A stretch of DNA of 35,836 bases from Oscillospiraceae bacterium (GCA_022793095.1 JAAWCD010000103.1:1-35836); one strand, 5' to 3'. Shown: positions 23,274 through 31,247, counted from the stretch's first letter. Notes: generated from the sequence alone by a model not told the origin. Program-made: numbers and translations.

Positions 23274-23861
23274 ATGACAGACGAGGAATTGATCGAGCGG
23301 TTTTTTGCCCGGTCAGAGGACGCGGTGGAGGAGCTGCGGAGCCAGTACGGAGCCTATTGCCGGGCCATTGCAGGGCGGCTGCTGTCTGACGGCAGGGACG
23401 TGGAGGAATGTCTCAGCGACTGCTGGATGGCGGTTTGGAACGCGGTGCCGCCAACCCGGCCGGAGCATTTCAAGGGCTGGCTGGGTGCGATTGTCCGCAA
23501 CCGGGCCCTGGCCATTGGGCGGCAGAACCGCCGCAGGCCCGAGACAGTAGACGAGGCGGCGCTGGAGCTGGCCACCTGTCTGCCCGCCGGAGAGGATGCC
23601 CACGCCGCGGCGGAGGCGGCGGAGCTGGGACAGGCCATTTCCAGCTTTCTGCGGCAGCAGAAGGAGGAGGTCAGAACCGTCTTTCTCCGGCGCTACTGGT
23701 ACGCCGATTCGGTGGAGGAGGCTGCCCGGCGGATGGGCTGGCCGGTGTCCAGGACAAAAAGCGTGCTGTTCCGGACGCGAAACAAGTTGAAGGTTTATTT
23801 ATGTCAGGAGGGATTTTTAAATGGAGCGGGAGCAGGTAATGAATGTGCTGAATCACATTGA
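23274..23861 (+). CDS. ECF-family RNA polymerase sigma factor (second pair)
   Basis: The 195-residue protein has sigma region 2 (LIERFFARSEDAVEELRSQY to DVEECLSDCWMAVWNAVPPT), the linker FKGWLGAIVRNRALAIGRQN, and region 4 (VRTVFLRRYWYADSVEEAAR, then RMGWPVSRTKSVLFRTRNKL). The C-terminal 20 residues (LNGAGAGNECAESH) arise where the frame overlaps the next gene by 41 bp, so sigma and anti-sigma are translationally coupled. The ATG at 23274 follows GAGGAGAGG; the TTG at 23253 is not needed. It is unrelated in sequence detail to the sigma factor at 14183, so the two control separate signals. Confidence 0.92.
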   Translation: MTDEELIERFFARSEDAVEELRSQYGAYCRAIAGRLLSDGRDVEECLSDCWMAVWNAVPPTRPEHFKGWLGAIVRNRALAIGRQNRRRPETVDEAALELATCLPAGEDAHAAAEAAELGQAISSFLRQQKEEVRTVFLRRYWYADSVEEAARRMGWPVSRTKSVLFRTRNKLKVYLCQEGFLNGAGAGNECAESH

Positions 23862-24735
23862 CCCGGCGCTGATTGAGGCGGCGGACCTGCCGGTAAAGGC
23901 GCGGAAGCCCCGTTGGACGCGGATAGCGCTGACTGCCGCCTGTCTGTGCCTGGCTTTGCTGGGTGTTGTGTACGCGGTGGAATCGGCAGGGGTGCGGATT
24001 ACCTTTTTTGAAGAGGAGCAGCTTGCGGATCGTTCGCTTCCCGGATATCAGATTGAGATAGCGCCGGATTATATTCCGCTGGAGCAGCTTTCCGAGGAGG
24101 TCCAGGATTATGTGGCGGCCTATCCGGCCATAGACATTCCGGACAAGTATTTCTCAAGCTTACCGGACGCAGTAGAATTTTTAGGCGTGGGACTTCCGGA
24201 TAATTCTGTGCTGGAGCAGTGCTACAAAAGCTACGGGCATCACATCACCGTAAATGGGAAAGAAAGAACAGAACATTGCATCGCGCAGTTTTTCAGCTCT
24301 TCCGAGGGGGAGGTTGACAGCATCTGGCTCAATGCTGGCTATTTGTGGTCCGGGCCAGATGATTCCGGTGTGATCCGTGGCGTTAGTCTTCGGCTGAGCG
24401 GTAAAGTCTATTTAAAAGAAACGGATATAGAGGACGACGTTATGCTTAAGGGTGGATTCTACAATCTTGCCGATATTGGTATTGAAGAGGTGTACACCAC
24501 GCCCAGCGGGCTGGAAGCCACGATTGTCCGTACGCTGCAAACATTCAACTCCAGAAGCCGTCAGCGGGATACGGAAGAAAATCTCTACAGCTATACTGCC
24601 TACTTTGTTCTGAACGGCGTTACGTATCAGCTTTGTGCCATGAGCGGTGGCGCGGTACAGCCGGAGCACGGGCTTCCTCCAGCCCCTGAACTGGCTTTGA
24701 CGGCGCTAAAGGAAACCCTGGACGCGTTTTCCTGA
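23821..24735 (+). CDS. Membrane protein, probable anti-sigma factor of the second ECF pair
   Basis: The 304-residue protein has a short cytoplasmic N-terminus (MEREQVMNVLNHIDPALIEA, then ADLPVKARKPRWTR), one transmembrane helix (about 33-53, IALTAACLCLALLGVVYAVE) and a 250-residue extracytoplasmic domain without catalytic motifs. The N-terminal pattern (hIDPALIEAAD) is shared by many clostridial proteins encoded just after ECF sigma genes. The position, 41-bp overlap and topology argue for an anti-sigma role. The outer domain would sense an unknown envelope signal. A perfect bidirectional terminator follows. Confidence 0.78.
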   Translation: MEREQVMNVLNHIDPALIEAADLPVKARKPRWTRIALTAACLCLALLGVVYAVESAGVRITFFEEEQLADRSLPGYQIEIAPDYIPLEQLSEEVQDYVAAYPAIDIPDKYFSSLPDAVEFLGVGLPDNSVLEQCYKSYGHHITVNGKERTEHCIAQFFSSSEGEVDSIWLNAGYLWSGPDDSGVIRGVSLRLSGKVYLKETDIEDDVMLKGGFYNLADIGIEEVYTTPSGLEATIVRTLQTFNSRSRQRDTEENLYSYTAYFVLNGVTYQLCAMSGGAVQPEHGLPPAPELALTALKETLDAFS

Positions 24736-24743
24736 ATCAACAG

Positions 24744-24790
24744 CAAAACATCCCGGCCTCAGGCAGATGACCTGAGGCCGGGATGTTTTG
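24744..24790. terminator. Intrinsic terminator
   Basis: A perfect 20-bp stem (CAAAACATCCCGGCCTCAGG and its complement) with a 7-nt loop. It is followed by TTTTGCGG on plus and flanked by A-runs for minus, so it can stop both the anti-sigma transcript and the rsfS transcript. Confidence 0.88.
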
Positions 24791-24814
24791 TTTTGCGGTA
24801 TCTCAAACAGAACC

Positions 24815-24861
24815 CAGTTTAAAGTTCTTTTTGCCTACTTTTTCTTTCAAGAAAAAGTAGG
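24815..24861 (-). repeat. Hairpin-tail repeat containing the rsfS stop codon
   Basis: Tail CAGTTTAAAGTTCTTTTTGC, then the hairpin CCTACTTTTTCTT and its complement. Read with rsfS, the last codons (CCT ACT TTT TCT) and the TGA stop lie in the first arm and loop. Confidence 0.8.
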
Positions 24862-25212
24862 TTCCAGCACGCCGGTGAGGTCCACGGGGGTGGCGTCCGC
24901 CCACAGCCGTTCCAGGCCGTAGAACTCCCGAGCCTCCTCCTGGAAGATGTGGACCACCACCGAGGAGAAGTCCAGCAGCACCCAGCCGCCTTCCCGGTGT
25001 CCCTCAATGTGATGGGTGGGCTCCCCCAGGTCATTGGCCGCCCGCTCGCACTCGTCGGACAACGCCTTGACCTGGGTCGTGGACGTGGCGCTGCAAATCA
25101 CGAAGTAATCCGCCAGCGTGGTCAGCTTCCCCGTCTCCAGTACCTTGATGTTCTGCCCCTTCTTGGCGTCCAGGGCCTTGGCAATGGCAATCGCAAGCTC
25201 TTTTTCTGTCAT
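24847..25212 (-). CDS. rsfS: Ribosomal silencing factor RsfS
   Basis: The 121-residue protein is RsfS/Iojap: KKGQNIKVLETGKLTTLADY, FVICSATSTTQVKALSDECE, HHIEGHREGGWVLLDFSSVV and VHIFQEEAREFYGLERLWAD. It binds ribosomal protein uL14 and blocks 30S-50S joining when nutrients are scarce. The ATG at 25212 follows GGGGAGAAAACATA. It is the last gene of the rph-to-rsfS cluster, 34 bp after the LCP gene. The end of the protein (LEPTFS) is encoded by a hairpin-tail repeat, so these residues are unlikely to be functional. Confidence 0.95.
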   Translation of the reverse strand: MTEKELAIAIAKALDAKKGQNIKVLETGKLTTLADYFVICSATSTTQVKALSDECERAANDLGEPTHHIEGHREGGWVLLDFSSVVVHIFQEEAREFYGLERLWADATPVDLTGVLEPTFS

Positions 25213-25246
25213 TATGTTTTCTCCCCTTTCGTTTTCTGTTCCTTTC

Positions 25247-26902
25247 TTATTCCTCCGGAGGCGGCGGCGGCACATCGTCCACCACCGGATCCGGCGTGAC
25301 AACCGCCGGTGTGGCAGGTTCCGACGCCGGAGGCTGGGTGTCCACAGGCACGCTGGGCTGAACCGGCGGCGGCGTGGTCACTGCGGGGGGCTGCTCCTGC
25401 GACGGAGACGGCGAATCACCCGGCTCCGGTGAACCGCTGGGCTCCGGCGGCGTGCTGGGCGGCTGGCTGCCCGGCGGTGTGGGCGTGGGCGGCTCGCTGC
25501 CGGAGGGCGAATTGCTGGGCGGCACGCTGCCCGACGGTGAAGTGCTGGGGGGTACGCTGCCCGACGGGGGCGTACTGGGCGAATCACTGGACTCCGGTGA
25601 ATCACTGGGCTCGGGCGAATCGCTGAGCTCGGGCGAATCGCTGGGCTCGGGGCTGACCGTCACAGGCGTGGTGTTGGTGCTTCCGCCGCCTCCGCCGCCG
25701 GATGGGGTGCCGGCACGGCTGTCTTCCAGATGCCCGGTGCTGGAGGACAGGCTTCCGTCCTTGTTGACCCGCATGATGTCCAGGTCCTTCAGCTCCACAT
25801 CCTTCACATAGGGATTGAAATTCCCCTCGTTAATCAGCTCCACCAGCTCTTCGCCCTTGGGTGTCACGTAGCTCTGCTTGTTCTTGTAGACCCGGCTCCA
25901 TGCCATGGCTGGATTGTAAGGCATGGTGACAAAGTTGACGTTCTCCATCTTCAGTCCGCCGAGAATGGCGTTTTGAGCCAGCCAGAGCAGTTCCGAGACC
26001 TCCAGGTCGGTTTCCACGTTGTCCACAAAGACCTGGGCCAGCTCGCCGATTTTCGTCACATTTTTGAACTGGAGGCACTCCTGAACGACCGCCTTCAAAA
26101 AGTTCTGCTGAATCTCTATCCGGCCGATATCGCCCAGGCTGTCAAGCTGTCCGTTGTTCTTGCGCCAGCGGATCACCTGCATGGCCTTGTCGCCGTCCAA
26201 TGTCTGAAGTCCCTTGTTCACATGGATGTGCAGGTTCTGCCCCGGCGTGTTGTCGTCGTAGTTCATGTTGAAGGGCACATCAAACTCGACCCCGCCGATG
26301 GCGTCCACCAGCTCGCCCACGGCCTTCCACTCCACCACCACATGGTAGTCCGGCATGAAGCCCACCAGCTGGCCGATTTCAGTGCAGAGGGCTTCCATGC
26401 CCTTGTCCCCGCCGCCGTTGTAGTTGTAGACGCCGTTGATGCGCTTGAGGTCGTAGGGAATGTTGACCATGGTGTCCCGGGGGATGCTCATGACATTCAA
26501 GGTCTGGTTCTTGGCGTCATAGGCCGCCAGCAGAATGGTGTCCGTATTGCCGCCGCCGGCAGTGTCGCGGCCCACCACCAGGAAGGTGAAAAAGTCCTCC
26601 TTCCGGTCGCTGGCCGGAACGACGGGCTCGCTGCCCGTATTGCCGTCCGTCCCCACAGCGTCAGGCTGGCTGGTGCCTATGGGACGGGGCGGCTCAGCCG
26701 GGCCGACCTGGGGCTTGCGGAACAGCATGCTCAGCACCACCGCCGCCACAAGAATGACGGCCAAAACGACGGCTAACGCAATGGTAATGCGCCGGTTCCG
26801 CTTATTTTGGAACCAAACCGCCAGATTCTGTGTCCATTCCGTCTTTTGCTTCTGCTCGCCGGCCACCAGACGGCGGCCCCCCCGGTTTTTCTCTTCACTC
26901 AT
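25247..26902 (-). CDS. LytR-CpsA-Psr (LCP) family protein with long Ser/Pro tail
   Basis: The 551-residue protein has a cytoplasmic N-terminus (1-36), a transmembrane segment (about 37-62) and an extracellular LCP domain (about 103-340: FLVVGRDTAGGGNTDTILLA, NVMSIPRDTMVNIP, KRINGVYNYNGGGDKGMEAL, VHVNKGLQTLDGDKAMQVIR-type core with conserved Arg residues). LCP enzymes attach teichoic-acid-type or capsular polymers to peptidoglycan. The tail (about 400-551) is low-complexity Ser/Pro/Glu/Asp: tandem SPEPSD/SPELSD/SPESSD units, then PPSGSVPPSTS-type units, ending in a proline run. It overlaps the 3' end of the nadD-yqeK gene by 8 bp. Confidence 0.93.
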   Translation of the reverse strand: MSEEKNRGGRRLVAGEQKQKTEWTQNLAVWFQNKRNRRITIALAVVLAVILVAAVVLSMLFRKPQVGPAEPPRPIGTSQPDAVGTDGNTGSEPVVPASDRKEDFFTFLVVGRDTAGGGNTDTILLAAYDAKNQTLNVMSIPRDTMVNIPYDLKRINGVYNYNGGGDKGMEALCTEIGQLVGFMPDYHVVVEWKAVGELVDAIGGVEFDVPFNMNYDDNTPGQNLHIHVNKGLQTLDGDKAMQVIRWRKNNGQLDSLGDIGRIEIQQNFLKAVVQECLQFKNVTKIGELAQVFVDNVETDLEVSELLWLAQNAILGGLKMENVNFVTMPYNPAMAWSRVYKNKQSYVTPKGEELVELINEGNFNPYVKDVELKDLDIMRVNKDGSLSSSTGHLEDSRAGTPSGGGGGGSTNTTPVTVSPEPSDSPELSDSPEPSDSPESSDSPSTPPSGSVPPSTSPSGSVPPSNSPSGSEPPTPTPPGSQPPSTPPEPSGSPEPGDSPSPSQEQPPAVTTPPPVQPSVPVDTQPPASEPATPAVVTPDPVVDDVPPPPPEE

Positions 26903-28091
26903 GTTCTCTTTGTCCTTTCAGCCAGTCTCTTGCCTCCGCCGTGCGGAAATGGAGGGGATTGCCCCGATCCTTCATCTCCTGAACGCTCATTTCCAGCCCC
27001 AGAAGCACCGCGCCGTCCAGGTCGGTTTCCGTCAGGGCCCGGAGCTGGTCCACGCCCTCGAAGTCCCGGTTGGGCTCCATATAGTCCGCGATGTAGAGGA
27101 TTTTTTCCAGCAGGGTCATGTCCGCCCTGCCGGTGGTGTGCCAGTAAATGGCGGAGCAGACCTCCTCCGGCGCGCCGTAGATATCCCGGGCGATGGCCGC
27201 GCCGGTTTTGGCGTGGAGGAGCTTGACCGACCGTTGTTCCAGCTCGTCCAGCTCGATGCCGTAGGCGGCGCAGAGGTTGAGCTGTTCCTCCATGGTGTAG
27301 TATTTGGTGCAGTCGTGGAGGATTCCGGCCATCCGGGCCAGGTCCGGGTCAGCCCCCCATGTTTCCGCCAGATGGACGGCGGTTTCCTCGGCGCCCCGGA
27401 TGTGGGGGATGCGCTTGGCCTTGACCATGGAGTAGGAGCAGGCCCGCAGCTCCGGCCAGTCCAGGTGTTTCAAATCGGCGTGGGTGCCGTAGAGCCGGTG
27501 GCGGAGGATGTAGCCGTACACCGGCGGGTAGAGCTTATCCCGGCCCTGCCCCAGGGAGAGTTCCCACCGGAGCTGGGTGGAGGACACATCCACAATGTGG
27601 GGCAGCTGGATGGTGCAGACCTTGGCACCGTAGGTATTGTGGAGGTATTGGGCCTGGACCTCCAGCAGCTCCTGGTTTTCGGATTCCGTCCGGGCGAAGC
27701 CGGCCACGCCGGCCAGGGAAAGGATCCGTTCCGCCGCGTGCCAGGTCTGGATAGACAGGAACATGTCGGTGCCCATGAGCAGCCAGAATTCATCGTCCGG
27801 GTACTGCTTGTGCAGCTCCTCCAGGGTGTCGGAGGTGTAGCTTTTCCCGTCCCGGTAGAGCTCCAGATCCAGGACCTCCACATTGGGGCCCAGACCGCCG
27901 GCCATGCGCTCGGTCATGGACATCCGGGCCAGGGGGTCGGCCCCTCCGGCGGGCATGTCCTTATGAGGGGGCAGCTTGGCGGGAATCAGGAACAGCTTGT
28001 CCAGCTCCAGCAGGGTCAGCGCGGCCCGGGCCGCCTCCATGTGCCCCAGGTGCGGCGGGTCAAAGGTGCCGCCATAGATACCGATTTTCAT
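26895..28091 (-). CDS. nadD: NadD-YqeK fusion: nicotinate-nucleotide adenylyltransferase plus HD hydrolase
   Basis: The 398-residue protein has two enzymes in one chain. Residues 1-200 are NadD, which makes deamido-NAD from nicotinate mononucleotide and ATP: GIYGGTFDPPHLGHMEAARA, LIPAKLPPHK, LMGTDMFLSIQTWHAAERIL and DVSSTQLRWELS (ISSTxIR-type motif). Residues from about 205 are a YqeK-type HD phosphohydrolase, a family shown to cleave diadenosine tetraphosphate: RIPHIRGAEETAVHLAE, GILHDCTKYYT, LLHAKTGAAIARDIYG, IYWHTTGRADMTLLEKILYI and ADYMEPNRDFEGV. In many Firmicutes these are adjacent separate genes. The frame is continuous across the join. A hairpin-tail repeat lies upstream. Confidence 0.95.
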   Translation of the reverse strand: MKIGIYGGTFDPPHLGHMEAARAALTLLELDKLFLIPAKLPPHKDMPAGGADPLARMSMTERMAGGLGPNVEVLDLELYRDGKSYTSDTLEELHKQYPDDEFWLLMGTDMFLSIQTWHAAERILSLAGVAGFARTESENQELLEVQAQYLHNTYGAKVCTIQLPHIVDVSSTQLRWELSLGQGRDKLYPPVYGYILRHRLYGTHADLKHLDWPELRACSYSMVKAKRIPHIRGAEETAVHLAETWGADPDLARMAGILHDCTKYYTMEEQLNLCAAYGIELDELEQRSVKLLHAKTGAAIARDIYGAPEEVCSAIYWHTTGRADMTLLEKILYIADYMEPNRDFEGVDQLRALTETDLDGAVLLGLEMSVQEMKDRGNPLHFRTAEARDWLKGQREHE

Positions 28092-28109
28092 CTATATTTC
28101 CCCTTTTCT

Positions 28110-28153
28110 CTTCTTTTTCTTAAAAGAAAAAGAAGCAAAAAGAATTTTAAACT
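28110..28153 (+). repeat. Hairpin-tail repeat upstream of nadD-yqeK
   Basis: CTTCTTTTTCTTAAAAGAAA, then AAGAAGCAAAAAGAATTTTA. The hairpin end faces the gene start. The palindrome GGCCCGATGGCCTCATCGGGCC, a relative of the one at 6014, lies a little further out at about 28239-28261. Confidence 0.8.
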
Positions 28154-28273
28154 AGCGTACTGCGGTGGTTTTCAAGGAGTGCCATGCCCTGGGGCACGCC
28201 GGCAGGTCACCGCCGCGCCGGTTCAGAGGCCTGCGCGTAGGGCCCGATGGCCTCATCGGGCCGTGCCACCAGC

Positions 28274-28597
28274 TCACCTTGCGGTTTTCCGCTCCCGCAC
28301 CAGCACGATTTTGTCTTTCTTGTCCTTTTTGTGGCTCTCCCGGTAGAGGACGAATTTGGTGCCGATTACCTGAACCGGCTCGCTCCGGGTCAGCCGGGCG
28401 AGCCCGTCACAGGCCTCCCGTGGGGACAGCGGGCTGTTTTCCAGCACCCGGCACTTGATGAGCTCCCGAGCCTCCAGCGCCTCATTCGCCTGCTGGACCA
28501 GATTGTCCCCGATGCCGTCCTTGCCGATGTGGACAATGGTGTCCAGGGCGTTGGCCAGCCCCCGCAGCTGAGCCCGCTGCTTGCTTGTCAGTTCCAT
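28274..28597 (-). CDS. yhbY: YhbY-family RNA-binding protein (CRM domain)
   Basis: The 107-residue protein has a CRS1/YhbY domain: LTSKQRAQLRGLANALDTIV, HIGKDGIGDNLVQQANEALE, ARELIKCRVLENSPLS, and GTKFVLYRESHKKDKKDKIV with a basic tail. YhbY associates with pre-50S ribosomal particles. Position in the cluster next to rdgB and nadD is conventional. The start at 28597 follows GGAGAGAACAAC. A spacer of about 180 bp with repeats separates it from nadD-yqeK. Confidence 0.94.
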   Translation of the reverse strand: MELTSKQRAQLRGLANALDTIVHIGKDGIGDNLVQQANEALEARELIKCRVLENSPLSPREACDGLARLTRSEPVQVIGTKFVLYRESHKKDKKDKIVLVRERKTAR

Positions 28598-28626
28598 GTT
28601 GTTCTCTCTCCAATAATCTTGATGTA

Positions 28627-29217
28627 TTACTTTTTCAGATAAGCTTCCAGCTGTTCCTTGAACGCCTCCAGCGCCTTCCCCCGATGGGAAATGGCGTTTT
28701 TCTCCTCCGCGCTGAGCTGGGCGAAGGTCTTCCGCAGGGAGGGCACGAAAAACACCGGGTCATAGCCGAAACCGCCCTCACCCTGTGGAGCGAAAGCAAG
28801 GGTCCCCTGGCACTCGCCGCGGGCGGTGAGCACATCGCCGTTGGGGAAACAGCAGGTGATGGCGGACACAAACCGGGCCGTTCGGGGCATCTGTCCCCGC
28901 ATATTTTCCAGCAGCAGCCGGTAGCGGCCTTCGTCGTCCAGCTCCGGCCCGCCGTACCGGGCGGAGTAGACCCCCGGCGCGCCGTTCAGGGCGTCCACGC
29001 ACAGGCCGGAGTCGTCAGCGACAGCGGGCAGGCCGGAAGCCTCCATCACCGCCTTGGCCTTGAGGAGGGAATTTTCCTCGAAGGTGTTTCCCGTCTCCTC
29101 CACGTCCACATCCACCCCGGCGTCAGACTGGAGGATGACTTCCACCCCCAGATGGGCCAGAATTTCGGACAGCTCCACCAGTTTTTTCTGGTTTTTGCTT
29201 GCAAGCACAAATTTCAT
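28627..29217 (-). CDS. rdgB: dITP/XTP pyrophosphatase (RdgB/HAM1)
   Basis: The 196-residue protein hydrolyses non-canonical purine nucleoside triphosphates to monophosphates. Motifs: ASKNQKKLVELSEIL, GNTFEENSLLKAKAV, VADDSGLCVDALNGAPGVYS (metal Asp), ARYGG, GEGGFGYDPVFFVP and NAISHRGKALEAF. The ATG at 29217 follows GGAGGTTAAACCG, which overlaps the rph stop region (4 bp between genes), so the two are translated in tandem. An upstream in-frame ATG lies inside rph and is rejected. Confidence 0.96.
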   Translation of the reverse strand: MKFVLASKNQKKLVELSEILAHLGVEVILQSDAGVDVDVEETGNTFEENSLLKAKAVMEASGLPAVADDSGLCVDALNGAPGVYSARYGGPELDDEGRYRLLLENMRGQMPRTARFVSAITCCFPNGDVLTARGECQGTLAFAPQGEGGFGYDPVFFVPSLRKTFAQLSAEEKNAISHRGKALEAFKEQLEAYLKK

Positions 29218-29221
29218 CGGT

Positions 29222-29938
29222 TTAACCTCCCAACGCGGCCTTCTGAATGGCCTGAACCTCCTGGATCCCCTTGGCACACAGCTCCACCAGGGCCTGCTGT
29301 TCCTTGATGGTGAAGGACCGGCCCTCGCCGGTGCCCTGGAGCTCCACCAGCTCCCCCTCGCCGGTCATGACGCAGTTCAGGTCCACCTGGGCAGCGGAGT
29401 CCTCTTCATAGCACAGGTCCAGCAATAATTCATCGTTGACAATGCCGGCGGAAATGGCGGCCACACAGGTTTTCAGGGGCATTTCTTTCAGAATGCCCTG
29501 TTCCATCAGCTTGTAGAGGGCAAAGGACAGGGCCACAAAGCCGCCGGTGACAGAAGCGGTTCGGGTGCCGCCGTCGCCCTGGAGCACGTCGCAATCGACT
29601 GTGATGCTCCGGGGGCCCAGCTTTTTCAGGTCCACGGCGCACCGCAGCGCCCGGCCAATGAGCCGCTGGATTTCCGCGCTTCGAGGGGACAGCTTGAGCT
29701 TGGACACATCCCGCCTGGACCGCTCTCGATTGGCCCGGGGCAGCATGGAGTATTCGGCAGTGACCCAGCCCTCGCCGTCGGGGACGTGAGGGGGTGTTTT
29801 CTCCTCCACGGAGGCGGTGCAGAGCACCTGGGTATTGCCGCAGCGGATCAGGCAGGAGCCCTCCGCGAATTGATTAAAATTGGGAATGATTTCGATGGGC
29901 CGGAGCTGGTCCGCGGCCCGTCCGTCGATCCGTGTCAT
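29222..29938 (-). CDS. rph: Ribonuclease PH
   Basis: The 238-residue phosphorolytic 3'-5' exoribonuclease trims tRNA precursors. Landmarks: RAADQLRPIEIIPNFNQFAE, GSCLIRCGNTQVLCTASVEE, GWVTAEYSMLPRANRERSRR, SAEIQRLIGRALRCAVDLKK and TVDCDVLQGDGGTRTASVTG (phosphate-binding Arg and the catalytic Asp-rich region). First gene of the rph-rdgB-yhbY-nadD/yqeK-LCP-rsfS run. The start follows AAAAAGGAG at a slightly long spacing. No clear sigma-A promoter is visible in the repeat-filled upstream spacer. Confidence 0.96.
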   Translation of the reverse strand: MTRIDGRAADQLRPIEIIPNFNQFAEGSCLIRCGNTQVLCTASVEEKTPPHVPDGEGWVTAEYSMLPRANRERSRRDVSKLKLSPRSAEIQRLIGRALRCAVDLKKLGPRSITVDCDVLQGDGGTRTASVTGGFVALSFALYKLMEQGILKEMPLKTCVAAISAGIVNDELLLDLCYEEDSAAQVDLNCVMTGEGELVELQGTGEGRSFTIKEQQALVELCAKGIQEVQAIQKAALGG

Positions 29939-29995
29939 TGTTCTATCATACTCCTTTTTGAGGGGAAATAAATCAACAATTTTTAAATTTTTTCT

Positions 29996-30040
29996 CTTCT
30001 TTTTCTTAAAAGAAAAAGAAGCAAAAAGAATTTCAAACTG
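29996..30040 (+). repeat. Hairpin-tail repeat upstream of rph
   Basis: CTTCTTTTTCTTAAAAGAAA, then AAGAAGCAAAAAGAATTTCA. It lies tail-to-tail with the copy at 30069, so the pair forms one large inverted repeat of about 120 bp between rph and ftsY. Confidence 0.82.
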
Positions 30041-30068
30041 CGGTTTTAGGGCAGGCTTCTGGTAAGAC

Positions 30069-30116
30069 CAGTTTGAAGTTTTCTTTTGGTTCTTTTCTTT
30101 TTCAAAAGAAAAGAAC
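30069..30116 (-). repeat. Hairpin-tail repeat at the ftsY 3' end
   Basis: CAGTTTGAAGTTTTCTTTTG, then GTTCTTTTCTTTTTCAAAAG and AAAAGAAC. It ends next to the ftsY stop codon (30118-30120). Confidence 0.82.
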
Positions 30117-30117
30117 G

Positions 30118-30990
30118 TTAAAGGAGGGCTTCCGTGAATTCGCGGGCGTCAAAGGGCTTCAAATCCTCCATCCCCTCACCGACGCCCACATATTTGACCG
30201 GAATTTGCAGCTCGTGGGCAATGGCGATGACAATGCCGCCCTTGGCGGTGCCGTCCAGCTTGGTGAGCACCAGCCCGGTGATGCCCGCGGCCTCCTTGAA
30301 CTGCTTGGCCTGGATGAGGCCGTTCTGGCCCGTGGTGCCGTCCAGAACGAGCAAGGTTTCCCGTGCGCTGTCCGGGCACTCCCGGTCGATAACCCGGCTG
30401 ATTTTGTTCAGCTCGTTCATCAGGTTCTGTTTGTTGTGGAGCCGTCCGGCGGTGTCCACCAGCACCACGTCCACCCCCCGCGCCTTGGCGGCGGTCAGGG
30501 AGTCGAACACCACGGCGGCGGGGTCAGCCCCTTCGCCCTGCCGGACCAGATCCACCCCGGCCCGGCCAGCCCAGATTTCCAACTGGTCGGCAGCGGCGGC
30601 CCGGAAGGTGTCGGCAGCCGAAAAGAGCACCTTTTTTCCTTCGGATTTCAGGGATGCGCCGATTTTTCCGATGGATGTGGTTTTGCCCACCCCGTTGACG
30701 CCAATGACCAGCACCACTGCCGGTTTCGTGCTCAGGTCCAGGGCGGTGTCTCCCACGCTGAGCATGTCAGCGAGCACGCCCCGCATGCAGACCTTCGCGC
30801 CCTCCACGTCCTTGATGTGCTGGCTCTTCACCCGGCGGCGCAGCTCCTCCACCGCCTCCAGGGTGGTGTCCATGCCCATGTCCGCCAGAATGAGGGATTC
30901 CTCCAGCTCGTCATAAAAGTCGTCCGTCAGCTCTGTAAAGCCGCCGAAGATATTGCTGCCGATCTTTTTGATTTTGTCAAAAAAGCCCAT
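30118..30990 (-). CDS. ftsY: Signal recognition particle receptor FtsY
   Basis: The 290-residue SRP-receptor GTPase docks ribosome-nascent chains at the membrane. The four-helix N domain (1-85, FDKIKKIGSNIFGGFTELTD, FYDELEESLILADMG) precedes the G domain: P-loop IGVNGVGKTTSIGKIG, DTFRAAAADQLEIWAGR, DTAGRLHNKQNLMNELNKI, VLTKLDGTAKGG and VGVGEGMEDLKPFDAREFTE. It has no long acidic N-terminal A domain, as usual in Firmicutes. Only 3 bp separate its ATG from the stop of the xre gene, so it is probably transcribed and translated with xre, which is an unusual arrangement. Confidence 0.97.
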   Translation of the reverse strand: MGFFDKIKKIGSNIFGGFTELTDDFYDELEESLILADMGMDTTLEAVEELRRRVKSQHIKDVEGAKVCMRGVLADMLSVGDTALDLSTKPAVVLVIGVNGVGKTTSIGKIGASLKSEGKKVLFSAADTFRAAAADQLEIWAGRAGVDLVRQGEGADPAAVVFDSLTAAKARGVDVVLVDTAGRLHNKQNLMNELNKISRVIDRECPDSARETLLVLDGTTGQNGLIQAKQFKEAAGITGLVLTKLDGTAKGGIVIAIAHELQIPVKYVGVGEGMEDLKPFDAREFTEALL

Positions 30991-30993
30991 GTG

Positions 30994-31233
30994 TCAGTTC
31001 GTCCTTTCCGCCTCTTCCGTTTTATCATCCCAGTCGTAACGTCCCATTAAAATGTCCAAAGATACGTCAAAATAGTCTGCCAACCTAATCAGAGCGGCAA
31101 TATCCGGCTCGATAGATCCGCCCTCATAATATTGGTAGGTCCGGACATGTATCCCGAGGAGGTCAGCAGCTTCACGTTGTTTCTTCTTTCTGCCTTTGCG
31201 GACTTCTTTTAATCGCTCGTTAAAGGGTGTCAT
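30994..31233 (-). CDS. Small XRE-family transcriptional regulator
   Basis: The 79-residue protein has a single HTH_3/Cro-C1 domain: FNERLKEVRKGRKKKQREAA, DLLGIHVRTYQYYEGGSIEP, DIAALIRLADYFDVSLDILM, then GRYDWDDKTEEAERTN. The YYEGG and SLDILMGR segments are typical of phage and mobile-element repressors of Clostridia. The start ATG at 31233 follows GGAGTTGGTGGGAT. It is divergent from the small gene at 31317, and an inverted repeat in the shared spacer overlaps that gene's -10 hexamer, suggesting repression of it. Since ftsY follows by 3 bp, its level may also affect ftsY transcription. Confidence 0.88.
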   Translation of the reverse strand: MTPFNERLKEVRKGRKKKQREAADLLGIHVRTYQYYEGGSIEPDIAALIRLADYFDVSLDILMGRYDWDDKTEEAERTN

Positions 31234-31247
31234 ATCCCACCAACTCC

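Noticed and set aside
25370-25660. CRISPR-like or minisatellite array
   Set aside because: The short periodic units are in frame and encode the Ser/Pro tail of the LCP protein. There are no spacers.
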